A stretch of DNA of 64,000 bases from JAAXGX01 sp965221595 (lineage in GTDB: Bacteria; Acidobacteriota; Vicinamibacteria; Vicinamibacterales; UBA8438). The position numbers and the translations under genes were made by a program. Shown here in pieces: positions 52,981 to 61,074 of the stretch. Positions within the stretch are counted from its first letter, which is position 1. The number at the start of each line of letters is the position of its first letter. The stretch is from positions 1,302,001-1,366,000 of the forward strand of contig OZ244900.1 in NCBI GenBank assembly GCA_965221595.1. Reading direction: 5' to 3'. The notes beneath the pieces are model-generated. The model saw only the letters and a list, made by a program, of their open reading frames with translations. It was not told the origin of the DNA and searched no databases.

Positions 52981-54554
52981 CGTCGCCGACGGCAACCGGT
53001 CAGTCCAGCAGGCAGCTCTACACGGCGGCGGACGCCCCCGGCGCGAAGCCGGAGGCGCTGGGGGCGCCTGGCGAGTTTCCCTATGTGCGCGGCATCCACG
53101 CGTCGGGCTACGGCGGCAAGCTCTGGACGATGCGCCAGTTCTCCGGGTTCGGCACCCCGGCGGAGACGAACCGGCGCTACCGCGAGCTGCTGAGCGCCGG
53201 CGGAACGGGCCTCAGCGTGGCGTTCGACCTGCCCACGCTGATGGGTCGCGACCCGGATCACCCGCTGTCGCTCGGTGAAGTCGGCAAGTGCGGCGTCAGT
53301 GTCGCGTCGCTGGCCGACATGGAGACGCTGTTCGACGACATCCGTCTCGACGGCATCACCACGTCGATGACGATCAACTCGCCGGCAGCCATGATTTTCG
53401 CGATGTATCTCGTCGTGGCGGAGCGGCAGGGCGCGTCGTGGGCCGAGCTCTCCGGCACGATTCAGAACGACATCCTGAAGGAGTACATCGCGCAGAAGGA
53501 GTACATCTATCCGCCGCGACCGTCGATGCGGTTGGTGACTGACGTCTTCGCCTTCTGCGCCGACGAGGTCCCGCGCTGGAACACCATCTCGGTGAGCGGC
53601 TACCACATTCGCGAAGCGGGCGCGACGGCGTTGCAGGAGCTGGCATTCACGCTGCGCGACGGCATCGAGTACGTGCAGTACGGCGTCGACGCCGGCCTGC
53701 ACGTCGATCGGTTCGTGCCGCGGATGTCCTTCTTCTTCAACGCGCACAGCGACTTTTTCGAGGAGATCGCCAAGTACCGCGCGGCGCGCGCGCTGTGGGC
53801 GCACGCGATGCGCGAGCGCTTCGGGGCCGCCGATGAGCGCTCGTGGAAGCTGCGATTCCACGTCCAGACTGCCGGCGTCACCCTGACGGCGCAGCAGCCC
53901 TACAACAACGTCGTGCGGACGGCGCTGCAGGCGCTGGCCGCGGTGCTCGGTGGGGCCAACTCCCTGCACACGAACTCGCTGGACGAGGCGCTCGCGCTGC
54001 CGACGTCCGAGGCGGCGCTGCTGGCGTTGCGCACCCAGCAGGTCATCGCGCACGAGAGTGGGGTGGTCGACATCGTCGACCCGCTCGGCGGGTCGTACTA
54101 TCTGGAGCGGCTGACGGAGGACCTCCAGGCCGGCGCACGCGACTGCTTCGCGGCCATCGACCGCTACGGAGGCATGCTCGAGGCCATCGAGGAAGGCTAC
54201 CCGCAGCGGGAGGTGGCCGAGAGCGCGTATCGGCTCCAACAGGCCGTCGAGTCGGGCGCGCAGACCATCGTCGGGGTCAACCGGCACGCGGAGTCCGGCG
54301 GTGCGGAGCCGCCCATCCTGCAGATAGAGGAGCGCGTCGAACAGGAGCAGATCGCGGCCCTGGAGCAGCTTCGCGCGCGACGCGACGCTGCCGCGGTCGA
54401 ACGCGCACTCGACGAAGTGCGCTACGCGGCGGCCGGGACCGCGAACCTGATGCCGCCCCTGCTGGGCGCCGTGCGCGCCTATGCGACGGTGGGCGAGATG
54501 TGCGACGCGCTGCGCGACGTGTGGGGCGAGTACGAGGAGACCCCGGCCATCTAG
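52977..54554 (+). CDS. B12-dependent acyl-CoA mutase, large subunit
   Basis: A 525-residue large subunit of the methylmalonyl-CoA mutase family, without the B12 domain, which is a separate gene at 54750. LSVAFDLPTLMGRDPDHPLSLG, GTIQNDILKEYIAQKEYIYPP, ISVSGYHIREAGATALQELA and HVQTAGVTLTAQQPYNNVVR are family blocks. The residue matching Tyr89 of methylmalonyl-CoA mutase is Phe55 (MRQFSGFG), as in isobutyryl-CoA mutase, whereas the downstream PPRPSMRL retains Arg. So the true substrate is uncertain: methylmalonyl, isobutyryl or another branched acyl-CoA. The ATG overlaps the preceding stop by 4 bases. Confidence 0.9.
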   Translation: MTSPTATGQSSRQLYTAADAPGAKPEALGAPGEFPYVRGIHASGYGGKLWTMRQFSGFGTPAETNRRYRELLSAGGTGLSVAFDLPTLMGRDPDHPLSLGEVGKCGVSVASLADMETLFDDIRLDGITTSMTINSPAAMIFAMYLVVAERQGASWAELSGTIQNDILKEYIAQKEYIYPPRPSMRLVTDVFAFCADEVPRWNTISVSGYHIREAGATALQELAFTLRDGIEYVQYGVDAGLHVDRFVPRMSFFFNAHSDFFEEIAKYRAARALWAHAMRERFGAADERSWKLRFHVQTAGVTLTAQQPYNNVVRTALQALAAVLGGANSLHTNSLDEALALPTSEAALLALRTQQVIAHESGVVDIVDPLGGSYYLERLTEDLQAGARDCFAAIDRYGGMLEAIEEGYPQREVAESAYRLQQAVESGAQTIVGVNRHAESGGAEPPILQIEERVEQEQIAALEQLRARRDAAAVERALDEVRYAAAGTANLMPPLLGAVRAYATVGEMCDALRDVWGEYEETPAI

Positions 54555-54749
54555 CGGCCCGTGGTGGAACCCGCGTCGCACCGAGACGGGCGCAGCGCCC
54601 GCTTGGCAAGGCGCGACGAGGGCGCCTATCGGGCACAGTCGACCGAGGAGCAACGCAGTCAGGCGGGATGCAGCGCCCGTCGAATGCAGCGTGGCCTATT
54701 GCCACGGGCTGCCGGATCGCGGGCCGGCGGCCGCCGGACTGCCAGCCAG

Positions 54750-55157
54750 ATGCGGAAGATACGAGTCGTCATCGCCAAACCGGGGCTGGACGGGCACGAT
54801 CGGGGTGCCAAGGTCATCGCGCGCGCCCTACGCGACGCGGGGATGGAGGTCATCTATACCGGCTTGCGGCAGACGCCCGAGCAGATCGTCGATGCCGCAC
54901 TGCAGGAGGACGCCGACGTCATCGGCCTGTCGATCCTCTCCGGTGCCCACAACCACATCTGTCCCCGCCTGATGGAGCTGCTCGCGGCCAAGGGGCTCGC
55001 GGACGTGCTCGTGGTCGTCGGGGGCATCATCCCGGACGCCGACGTGGCCCGGCTGAATGCGATCGGCATCGAGGGGGTGTTCCAGCCGGGCACACCGATG
55101 CAGGCCATCTCGGAATTCATCGAGAGCCACGTGCAGCGCGACGCCACCCGCATCTGA
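54750..55157 (+). CDS. Acyl-CoA mutase small subunit, cobalamin-binding
   Basis: A 135-residue B12-binding subunit. KPGLDGHDRGAKVIARALRD carries the D-x-H-x-x-G cobalt-ligand motif, with Asp and His both intact; GLSILSGAHNH and VVVGGIIPD complete the Rossmann-like fold. It should pair with the large subunit 195 bases upstream to rearrange acyl-CoA carbon skeletons. The ATG at MRKIRVVIAKPG is taken as start; the frame is open upstream but without family similarity. No G-protein chaperone (MeaB) gene is next to it. Confidence 0.92.
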   Translation: MRKIRVVIAKPGLDGHDRGAKVIARALRDAGMEVIYTGLRQTPEQIVDAALQEDADVIGLSILSGAHNHICPRLMELLAAKGLADVLVVVGGIIPDADVARLNAIGIEGVFQPGTPMQAISEFIESHVQRDATRI

Positions 55158-55167
55158 CCTCCCACGT

Positions 55168-57834
55168 ATGCCCGAACTGACGAAGGTCTTCGAGCACGCG
55201 AAGATCGACCCCAAGTGGTACGCGTACTGGGAACGGATCGGCGCGTTCCGGGCCGACCCGTCGTCGGGCCGGCCACCGTTCAGCATGGTGCTGCCGCCGC
55301 CGAACGTCACCGGCTGGCTCCACATCGGACACGCACTCAACCAGACCCTGCCCGACATCGTGGCGCGCTGGAAGCGCATGCAGGGCTACGACGTGCTGTG
55401 GCTGCCCGGCACCGATCACGCCGGGATCGCAACCCAGAACGTCGTAGAGAAGCAGCTGGCGGCGGAGGGGCGAACCCGGCACGAGCTGGGCCGCGAGGCG
55501 TTCGAGGCGCGCGTCTGGGAGTGGGTCGAGCAGAGCCACGGCACCATCACCAGCCAGATGCGCAAGCTCGGCTCGTCGGTCGACTGGTCCCGCGAGCGTT
55601 TCACGCTCGACGAGAGCCTGTCACGGGCGGTCCGCCGGGTGTTCGTCACGCTGCACGACGAGGGGCTCGTCTACCGCGGCACCTATCTGGTGAGCTGGTG
55701 CCCGCGCTGCCGAACCGCGCTGTCCGACCTCGAGGTGGACCACCGCGACATGCCGGGCAGGCTCTATCGGCTGCGCTACCCCCTGCGCGACGGGGAGGGG
55801 GAGATCATCGTCGCGACCACGCGCCCGGAGACGATGCTGGGCGATACCGCGGTGGCCGTGCACCCGGACGACGACCGCTACCGGGAGCTGGTCGGCAAGC
55901 GGGTGGTGCTGCCCGTCATCGGGCGCGAGCTGCCCGTCATTGCCGACGAGTTCGTCGATCCCGCGTTCGGGACCGGGGCCGTGAAGGTCACCCCGGCGCA
56001 CGACCCGAACGACTTCGAGATCGGCCAGCGCCACGATCTGCCGCAGGTGTCGGTCATCGACGAGGACGGCCGCATGACCGACGAGGCGGGGCCCTACGCC
56101 GGCCGCGACCGCTTCGCGGCGCGCGCCGACCTCGTGGCCGAGCTCGAAGCGGGCGGGCTGCTGGCGGCCGTCGCCGACCACGTGCACGCCGTGGGGCACT
56201 GCCAGCGCTGCGGGACGGTCATCGAGCCGCTGCTGTCGACCCAGTGGTTCGTGCGGATCAAGCCGCTGGCCGAGCGCGCGCTCGAGGTCGTCCGCCAGGG
56301 CCGCACGACCTTCGTGCCGGAGAACTGGACGCGGACGTACGAGGAGTGGATGACCAACATCCACGACTGGTGCATCTCGCGGCAGCTCTGGTGGGGGCAC
56401 CGGATTCCGGCCTGGTACTGCGACGCCTGTGGCCAGGTGCTGGTTGCGGAGGAGGCGCCGGCCGCCTGCACGTGCGGCGGCGCGGTGCGGCAGGACACAG
56501 ACGTGCTCGACACGTGGTTCAGCTCGGGACTGTGGCCGTTCAGCACGATGGGTTGGCCGGACGCAACGGCGGACCTCGGACGCTACTACCCGACGAGCCT
56601 GCTGATCACCGCGCACGACATCATCTTCTTCTGGGTCGCGAGGATGATGATGCTGGGCGTGAAGTTCGCCGGCAACGTGCCGTTCGAGACCGTCTACATC
56701 ACGTCGCTGGTGCGAGATGCCCAGGGCCGGAAGATGAGCAAGTCGAAGGGCAACGTGGTCGATCCCCTCGAGCTGATCGGGGAGATCGGCGCCGATGCGT
56801 TTCGCTTCACGCTGGCGGCCCTGGCGTCGCCGGGGATGGACATCTCGCTGTCGGAAGGACGGCTGCGCGGGTACCGCCAGTTCGTCAACAAGATCTGGAA
56901 TGCCTCGCGGTTCGTGCTGATGAACCTTCCGTCCGCGCTGCAGGCCAGGCCGGACCTGCCGCCCGTGGGCGATCTCGATCTCGTGCACCGCTGGATCCTG
57001 CATCGCACCGGGGAGCTCAGCGGCGAGCTGCAGACGGCCCTCGAAGGGTTCCGCTTCGACGTCGCCGCGGATCGCCTCTACCACTTCTTCTGGCACGAGT
57101 ACGCCGACTGGTACATCGAGCTGGTCAAGCCGCGGCTCCAGGGCGATGCGGCGGAGCGCGACGCGGCAGTCGCCGTACTGCTCGAGGTCCACGACCGGAT
57201 CCTGCGCATGCTGCATCCGTTCATGCCGTTCGTCACCGAGGAGATCTGGCAGGCGCTGCCCCGGCGCGCCGGAGATGGGCGCGCCCCGAACGGCTCGGAC
57301 TGCAGCGTGGCCCTGGCGCAGTTTCCGGCGCCGGTCGCCGCCTGGCGCGACGACCGCGCGGTGGCGGCCATGACGCTCCTGCAGGAGGTCGTGACAACCA
57401 TCCGCACGGTGCGGTCCGAATGGGGAGTGCCACCGTCGCGCCCGGTCACGGCGCTCGTGGAAGGCGCCGCGGACGACGTGCGCGAGCTGCTGGCGCTCCA
57501 CGCAGGACACGTCCGTCACCTGGCCGGCCTGGCGGCGCTCGAGTTCGCCGACGTGGTGCCGCGCAGCCCGGACACGGTCCGGCGGGTCGTGCGCGACTTC
57601 CAGTTGCACATGCCGCTGGCCGGCATCGTGGATCGGAAGCAGGAGACGGAGCGCGTGCGGCGCAGTCTGGCCAAGCTCACCGGACAGCGCGGGGTGCTCC
57701 AGGCGCGCCTGGCGAAGCCTGCCTTCGTCGAGCGGGCCGATCCCGGGGTGGTGCGCGAGGCGCGGGACCAGGAGCAGCTCCTCGCCCGGCGCCAGGCGAA
57801 GCTGGAGCAGATCCTGCAGGAGCTCGGTGGGTGA
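55168..57834 (+). CDS. valS: Valyl-tRNA synthetase
   Basis: An 888-residue class I synthetase charging tRNA-Val and editing mischarged threonine. HIGH is PPPNVTGWLHIGHAL, KMSKS is GRKMSKSKGNVVDP, and the editing domain includes IIVATTRPETMLGDTAVAVHP. Zinc ligands are in CPRCRTAL and the CQRCGTV region. The C-terminal coiled coil (about 820-888, RRSLAKLTGQRGVLQARL) that grips the tRNA is complete. The ATG is 10 bases after the mutase stop. The nadC GTG overlaps its stop by 4 bases. Confidence 0.97.
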   Translation: MPELTKVFEHAKIDPKWYAYWERIGAFRADPSSGRPPFSMVLPPPNVTGWLHIGHALNQTLPDIVARWKRMQGYDVLWLPGTDHAGIATQNVVEKQLAAEGRTRHELGREAFEARVWEWVEQSHGTITSQMRKLGSSVDWSRERFTLDESLSRAVRRVFVTLHDEGLVYRGTYLVSWCPRCRTALSDLEVDHRDMPGRLYRLRYPLRDGEGEIIVATTRPETMLGDTAVAVHPDDDRYRELVGKRVVLPVIGRELPVIADEFVDPAFGTGAVKVTPAHDPNDFEIGQRHDLPQVSVIDEDGRMTDEAGPYAGRDRFAARADLVAELEAGGLLAAVADHVHAVGHCQRCGTVIEPLLSTQWFVRIKPLAERALEVVRQGRTTFVPENWTRTYEEWMTNIHDWCISRQLWWGHRIPAWYCDACGQVLVAEEAPAACTCGGAVRQDTDVLDTWFSSGLWPFSTMGWPDATADLGRYYPTSLLITAHDIIFFWVARMMMLGVKFAGNVPFETVYITSLVRDAQGRKMSKSKGNVVDPLELIGEIGADAFRFTLAALASPGMDISLSEGRLRGYRQFVNKIWNASRFVLMNLPSALQARPDLPPVGDLDLVHRWILHRTGELSGELQTALEGFRFDVAADRLYHFFWHEYADWYIELVKPRLQGDAAERDAAVAVLLEVHDRILRMLHPFMPFVTEEIWQALPRRAGDGRAPNGSDCSVALAQFPAPVAAWRDDRAVAAMTLLQEVVTTIRTVRSEWGVPPSRPVTALVEGAADDVRELLALHAGHVRHLAGLAALEFADVVPRSPDTVRRVVRDFQLHMPLAGIVDRKQETERVRRSLAKLTGQRGVLQARLAKPAFVERADPGVVREARDQEQLLARRQAKLEQILQELGG

Positions 57835-58727
57835 GGCCCGGCCCACTCGCCGCGCTCGACCCATCCAGCTACCGTGACATCGTGCGCCGCGCGCTGGCCG
57901 AGGACGCCTGCCGGCGCGACGTCACGACCGCGGCCACGGTCCCGGCCGGGCAGCGGGCAACCGGCGACCTGGTCGTCAAGGCCGTCTGCGTGCCGGCGGG
58001 CATCGATCTGGCGGTCGAGGCCTTCATGCAGCTCGATCCCGGCGCCCTGGTGGAGCGGCTGCGCCGGGATGGAGATCGCTGCGCGTCCGGCGAGACGCTC
58101 GTGCGCATCACCGGCAGCGCGGCGGCGCTGCTGAGCGCAGAGCGGACGGCTCTCAACTTCCTGCAGCGCATGTCGGGCACGGCGACCTTGACGCGGAGCT
58201 TCGTGGACGCGGCGGCGGGGCGGGCCGCCATCTTCGATACGCGCAAGACGACACCGACGCTGCGCACGCTGGAGAAGTACGCCGTTCGTGCCGGTGGCGG
58301 CACGAGTCACCGCGCGGCGCTCGATGACGGCATCCTGATCAAGGACAACCACATTCGGATTGCCGGCTCGCTGACCGAGGCGGTGCGGCGCACGCGGGCG
58401 GCCGGGCGCGACCTGCCGCTGGAAGTCGAGGCGCAGAGCCTGCCCGAGGTCGACGAGGCGGTGGCCGCGGGCGTCGACATCATCCTGCTCGACAACCTGC
58501 CGCTGACGGCAGTGCGCACGGCCGTGACCCGGATCGCCGGCCGGGCGCAGGTCGAGGTGTCCGGCGGCGTGACGCTCGATCGCGTGGCGGAACTGGCGGC
58601 AACCGGTGTCGACCGCATTTCGGTGGGCGCCCTGACGCATTCGGCGCCGGCGATCGATTGCAGCTTCGATCTGCGTCCGGCCGCCCCCAGCCGGGCCGCG
58701 TCGCCTGCGGGTTCGGCTGACGCATGA
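57831..58727 (+). CDS. nadC: Nicotinate-nucleotide pyrophosphorylase (carboxylating)
   Basis: A 298-residue quinolinate phosphoribosyltransferase for de novo NAD synthesis. ALAEDACRRDVTTAATVPAG, then AERTALNFLQRMSGTATLT, FDTRKTTPTLRTLEKYAVRAGGGTSHR-type substrate block and GILIKDNHIRIAGSL are diagnostic; the Arg and Lys residues in these bind the two phosphates and carboxylates. The GTG overlaps valS by 4 bases and its end overlaps birA by 4 bases. It starts the nadC-birA-coaX cofactor run. Confidence 0.95.
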   Translation: MRPGPLAALDPSSYRDIVRRALAEDACRRDVTTAATVPAGQRATGDLVVKAVCVPAGIDLAVEAFMQLDPGALVERLRRDGDRCASGETLVRITGSAAALLSAERTALNFLQRMSGTATLTRSFVDAAAGRAAIFDTRKTTPTLRTLEKYAVRAGGGTSHRAALDDGILIKDNHIRIAGSLTEAVRRTRAAGRDLPLEVEAQSLPEVDEAVAAGVDIILLDNLPLTAVRTAVTRIAGRAQVEVSGGVTLDRVAELAATGVDRISVGALTHSAPAIDCSFDLRPAAPSRAASPAGSADA

Positions 58728-59587
58728 CGCAGTCGCCGCCGGCGGACATCGCGCGCGCGCTGGAGGCCGCGGCGGAGCGCATCGGCTCCTGTGCGGGGCG
58801 CATCCGCTACGTTGCCACGGTACCTTCCACCAACGACGTGGCCCTGCGCCTGGCCGCCGCCGGCGCGGACGACGGAACGACGGTGCTGGCCGGCGCGCAG
58901 ACGTCCGGCCGCGGGCGGCGGGGGCGGAGCTGGTTCTCACCCCCGGGCGCCGGCCTGTACTTCTCGCTGGTCCTGCGGGGTGGTCCTCCGGCGCCGGTGA
59001 CGCTGATGGCGGGCGTGGCCGTGGCGGAAGGTGTGCGCGCCGCGACCGGGTTGCCCGCGGAGATCGAATGGCCCAATGATGTCGTCGTACGGCCGCCGCC
59101 CGCACGGCGCGCCACGCGGCACGCTGCCCCCGGCGCGCGCAAGCTGGCCGGCATTCTCGCGGAGGCGTCGCTGCTCGGCGGTGTGGCCGAGGCCGTGGTC
59201 GTCGGGATCGGGATCAACATCGCGCGGACCAGGTATCCCGCCGACGTAGCCGCGCGGGCGAGCTCGCTGGCGGCGGAGGTGGACGGTCCGGTCGAACGCG
59301 CGGCAGTACTGGTCGAGGTGCTGGCAGCGTTGGCTCACTGGCGGCGGGAGCTGGCCGGCGGCGGTGCGCCCCGGATGTTGACCCGCTGGGAGGAGCTGGC
59401 GCCCACCAGTCGGGGTGCAGTCGTGGCGTGGCGCGACGCGGGCGGGCGGCGCCGCGGCGTCACTGCCGGCGTGGACCCGGACGGCGCACTGCTGGTCCGC
59501 AGCGGGGACGGTCCGGAGCGCCTCGTGGCCGGTGAAGTCCACTGGCTGGCGGCGCCGGGCCGCGCAGCCCCCGGCGAGGGAGACTGA
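58724..59587 (+). CDS. birA: Biotin--acetyl-CoA-carboxylase ligase
   Basis: A 287-residue biotin protein ligase. TSGRGRRGRSWFSPPGAGLYFS is the biotin/ATP loop and KLAGILAEASLLG the conserved lysine strand. No N-terminal helix-turn-helix precedes the catalytic domain, so it is monofunctional and not a repressor. An Arg/Pro/Ala-rich insertion (about residues 125-141) separates WPNDVVV from KLAGIL. The ATG overlaps nadC by 4 bases. Confidence 0.93.
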   Translation: MTQSPPADIARALEAAAERIGSCAGRIRYVATVPSTNDVALRLAAAGADDGTTVLAGAQTSGRGRRGRSWFSPPGAGLYFSLVLRGGPPAPVTLMAGVAVAEGVRAATGLPAEIEWPNDVVVRPPPARRATRHAAPGARKLAGILAEASLLGGVAEAVVVGIGINIARTRYPADVAARASSLAAEVDGPVERAAVLVEVLAALAHWRRELAGGGAPRMLTRWEELAPTSRGAVVAWRDAGGRRRGVTAGVDPDGALLVRSGDGPERLVAGEVHWLAAPGRAAPGEGD

Positions 59588-60363
59588 TGCTGCTGGCGGT
59601 GGACATCGGCAACACGAACATCGTCTTCGGCTTCTTCATGGGCGAGCGGCTGACGACGAGCTGGCGTCTGGCCACCTGGCCGGATCGCACGGCGGACGAG
59701 CTGTGGGTGGTCGTGAGGCAACTGCTCGCCGAGAAGGGCGTGCGGTCGGGTGGGATCGACGGCGTCGTGGTGTCGTCGGTCGTACCGCCGCTGACGCAGA
59801 CCGTCACCGAGATGGTGGCGCGCGGCCTGGGCCACCAGGCGCTGCTGGTCGACGCGGGCAACGCGGGCCTTGCGATCCGTTACGAGAACCCGCAGGAGGT
59901 CGGCGCGGACCGGCTCGTCAACGGGGTTGCGGCCTGCGCGCAGTACGGTGCGGGGGAGCAACCCGTCATCGTCGTCGACTTCGGAACCGCGACCACGTTC
60001 GATGCCGTGTCGGCGCGCGGCGAGTATCTCGGCGGCGTGATCTGCCCGGGTGTCGAGATCTCGGCCGACGCGCTCTTCCAACGGGCGGCGCGCCTGCCGC
60101 GCGTCGAAGTCCGCCGCCCGGCCGGGCTGATCGGCCGGACGACGGTGGCTTCCATGCAGGCGGGTCTGTTCTTCGGCTACGTCGCCATGGTCGAAGGACT
60201 CGTGCAGCGACTGCGCGGCGCGCTGGGGGACGAGGGGAATCCGGTGTGCGTCGCGACCGGTGGGCTGGCGGGAGCGATTGCGGCGGAGACCGACGTCATC
60301 GACCACGTCGATCTGGACTTGACGCTGACCGGTCTGCGACTGGTGTGGGAACGGAACGCCTGA
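59587..60363 (+). CDS. coaX: Type III pantothenate kinase
   Basis: A 258-residue CoaX, first step of CoA synthesis. DIGNTNIVFG is the phosphate-binding loop, VGADRLVNGVAAC and VVDFGTATTFDAV the pantothenate and ATP motifs, and VATGGLAGAI the adenosine contact. The start ATG and the birA stop share one base (TGATG). birA-coaX adjacency is conserved in many bacteria. Confidence 0.96.
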   Translation: MLLAVDIGNTNIVFGFFMGERLTTSWRLATWPDRTADELWVVVRQLLAEKGVRSGGIDGVVVSSVVPPLTQTVTEMVARGLGHQALLVDAGNAGLAIRYENPQEVGADRLVNGVAACAQYGAGEQPVIVVDFGTATTFDAVSARGEYLGGVICPGVEISADALFQRAARLPRVEVRRPAGLIGRTTVASMQAGLFFGYVAMVEGLVQRLRGALGDEGNPVCVATGGLAGAIAAETDVIDHVDLDLTLTGLRLVWERNA

Positions 60364-61058
60364 TGGAGCCGGGCGCCTACTGCCGCGACGTCGAGTCGTA
60401 CCTGTGCCGACGCAATGCCGGCCACCTCATCCGGATCGTGGGACCCGCGTTCGAACTCGTCCACGGCTGGGAGGCGCGGCAGATCCCCCTGAGCGTCGTG
60501 TTCCGGGCGATCGATCGAACGGTCGAACGGCGCACGGCACGCGGGGCCGGCCGCCGCCCCGTGCGGATTGAGTTCTGCGAGGCGGACGTGGACGCGCTAT
60601 TCGACGACTGGCGGCGGGCCGTAGGCGTGGGCGGCAGCGCGCGCGAGGCGGCCGGGCTGCCGGGCCGGCCCCGGCGAACGCTCGTCGAACACCTCGATCG
60701 CGCCATTCTGGCGCTGACGACCGTGCGGGGCAGCGAGCGGCATGCGCCGGCGCTGGGCGAGCTGGCGGGACGGGTCGTCGGCGAGCTCGACGGGCTCCGC
60801 GCGGCGGCGAAAACCGCCCGCGGCGACGCGCGCCGGCGGTTGCTGGCCCAGCTGGCCGACATCGAGCAGACGCTGATGACAGTCGCACGCGACACCGCGG
60901 ATGCAGCGCTGCGCGAGACGATACGGCAGGAGACCGAACGGGACCTGGCTCCCTTCCGGGCGCGGATGCCGGCAGACGCCTTCCGCAAGTCGCTCGAAGC
61001 GGGTACGGACCGGCTGCTCCGGGAGCGCCTCGAGCTCCCGCGCATCGCGTTCGAATAG
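60363..61058 (+). CDS. Hypothetical protein downstream of coaX
   Basis: A 231-residue cytoplasmic protein I do not recognise. The first third has RDVESYLCRRNAGHLIRIVG and WEARQIPLSVVFRAIDRTVE, a compact helical region; the rest is rich in Arg, Ala and Glu with likely long helices (LAQLADIEQTLMTVARDTADAALRETI). No membrane segment or known motif is seen. Its ATG shares one base with the coaX stop (TGATG), so it is co-translated with coaX and belongs to that operon. Confidence 0.7.
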   Translation: MEPGAYCRDVESYLCRRNAGHLIRIVGPAFELVHGWEARQIPLSVVFRAIDRTVERRTARGAGRRPVRIEFCEADVDALFDDWRRAVGVGGSAREAAGLPGRPRRTLVEHLDRAILALTTVRGSERHAPALGELAGRVVGELDGLRAAAKTARGDARRRLLAQLADIEQTLMTVARDTADAALRETIRQETERDLAPFRARMPADAFRKSLEAGTDRLLRERLELPRIAFE

Positions 61059-61074
61059 AGGCCTCGGCGCTGCC

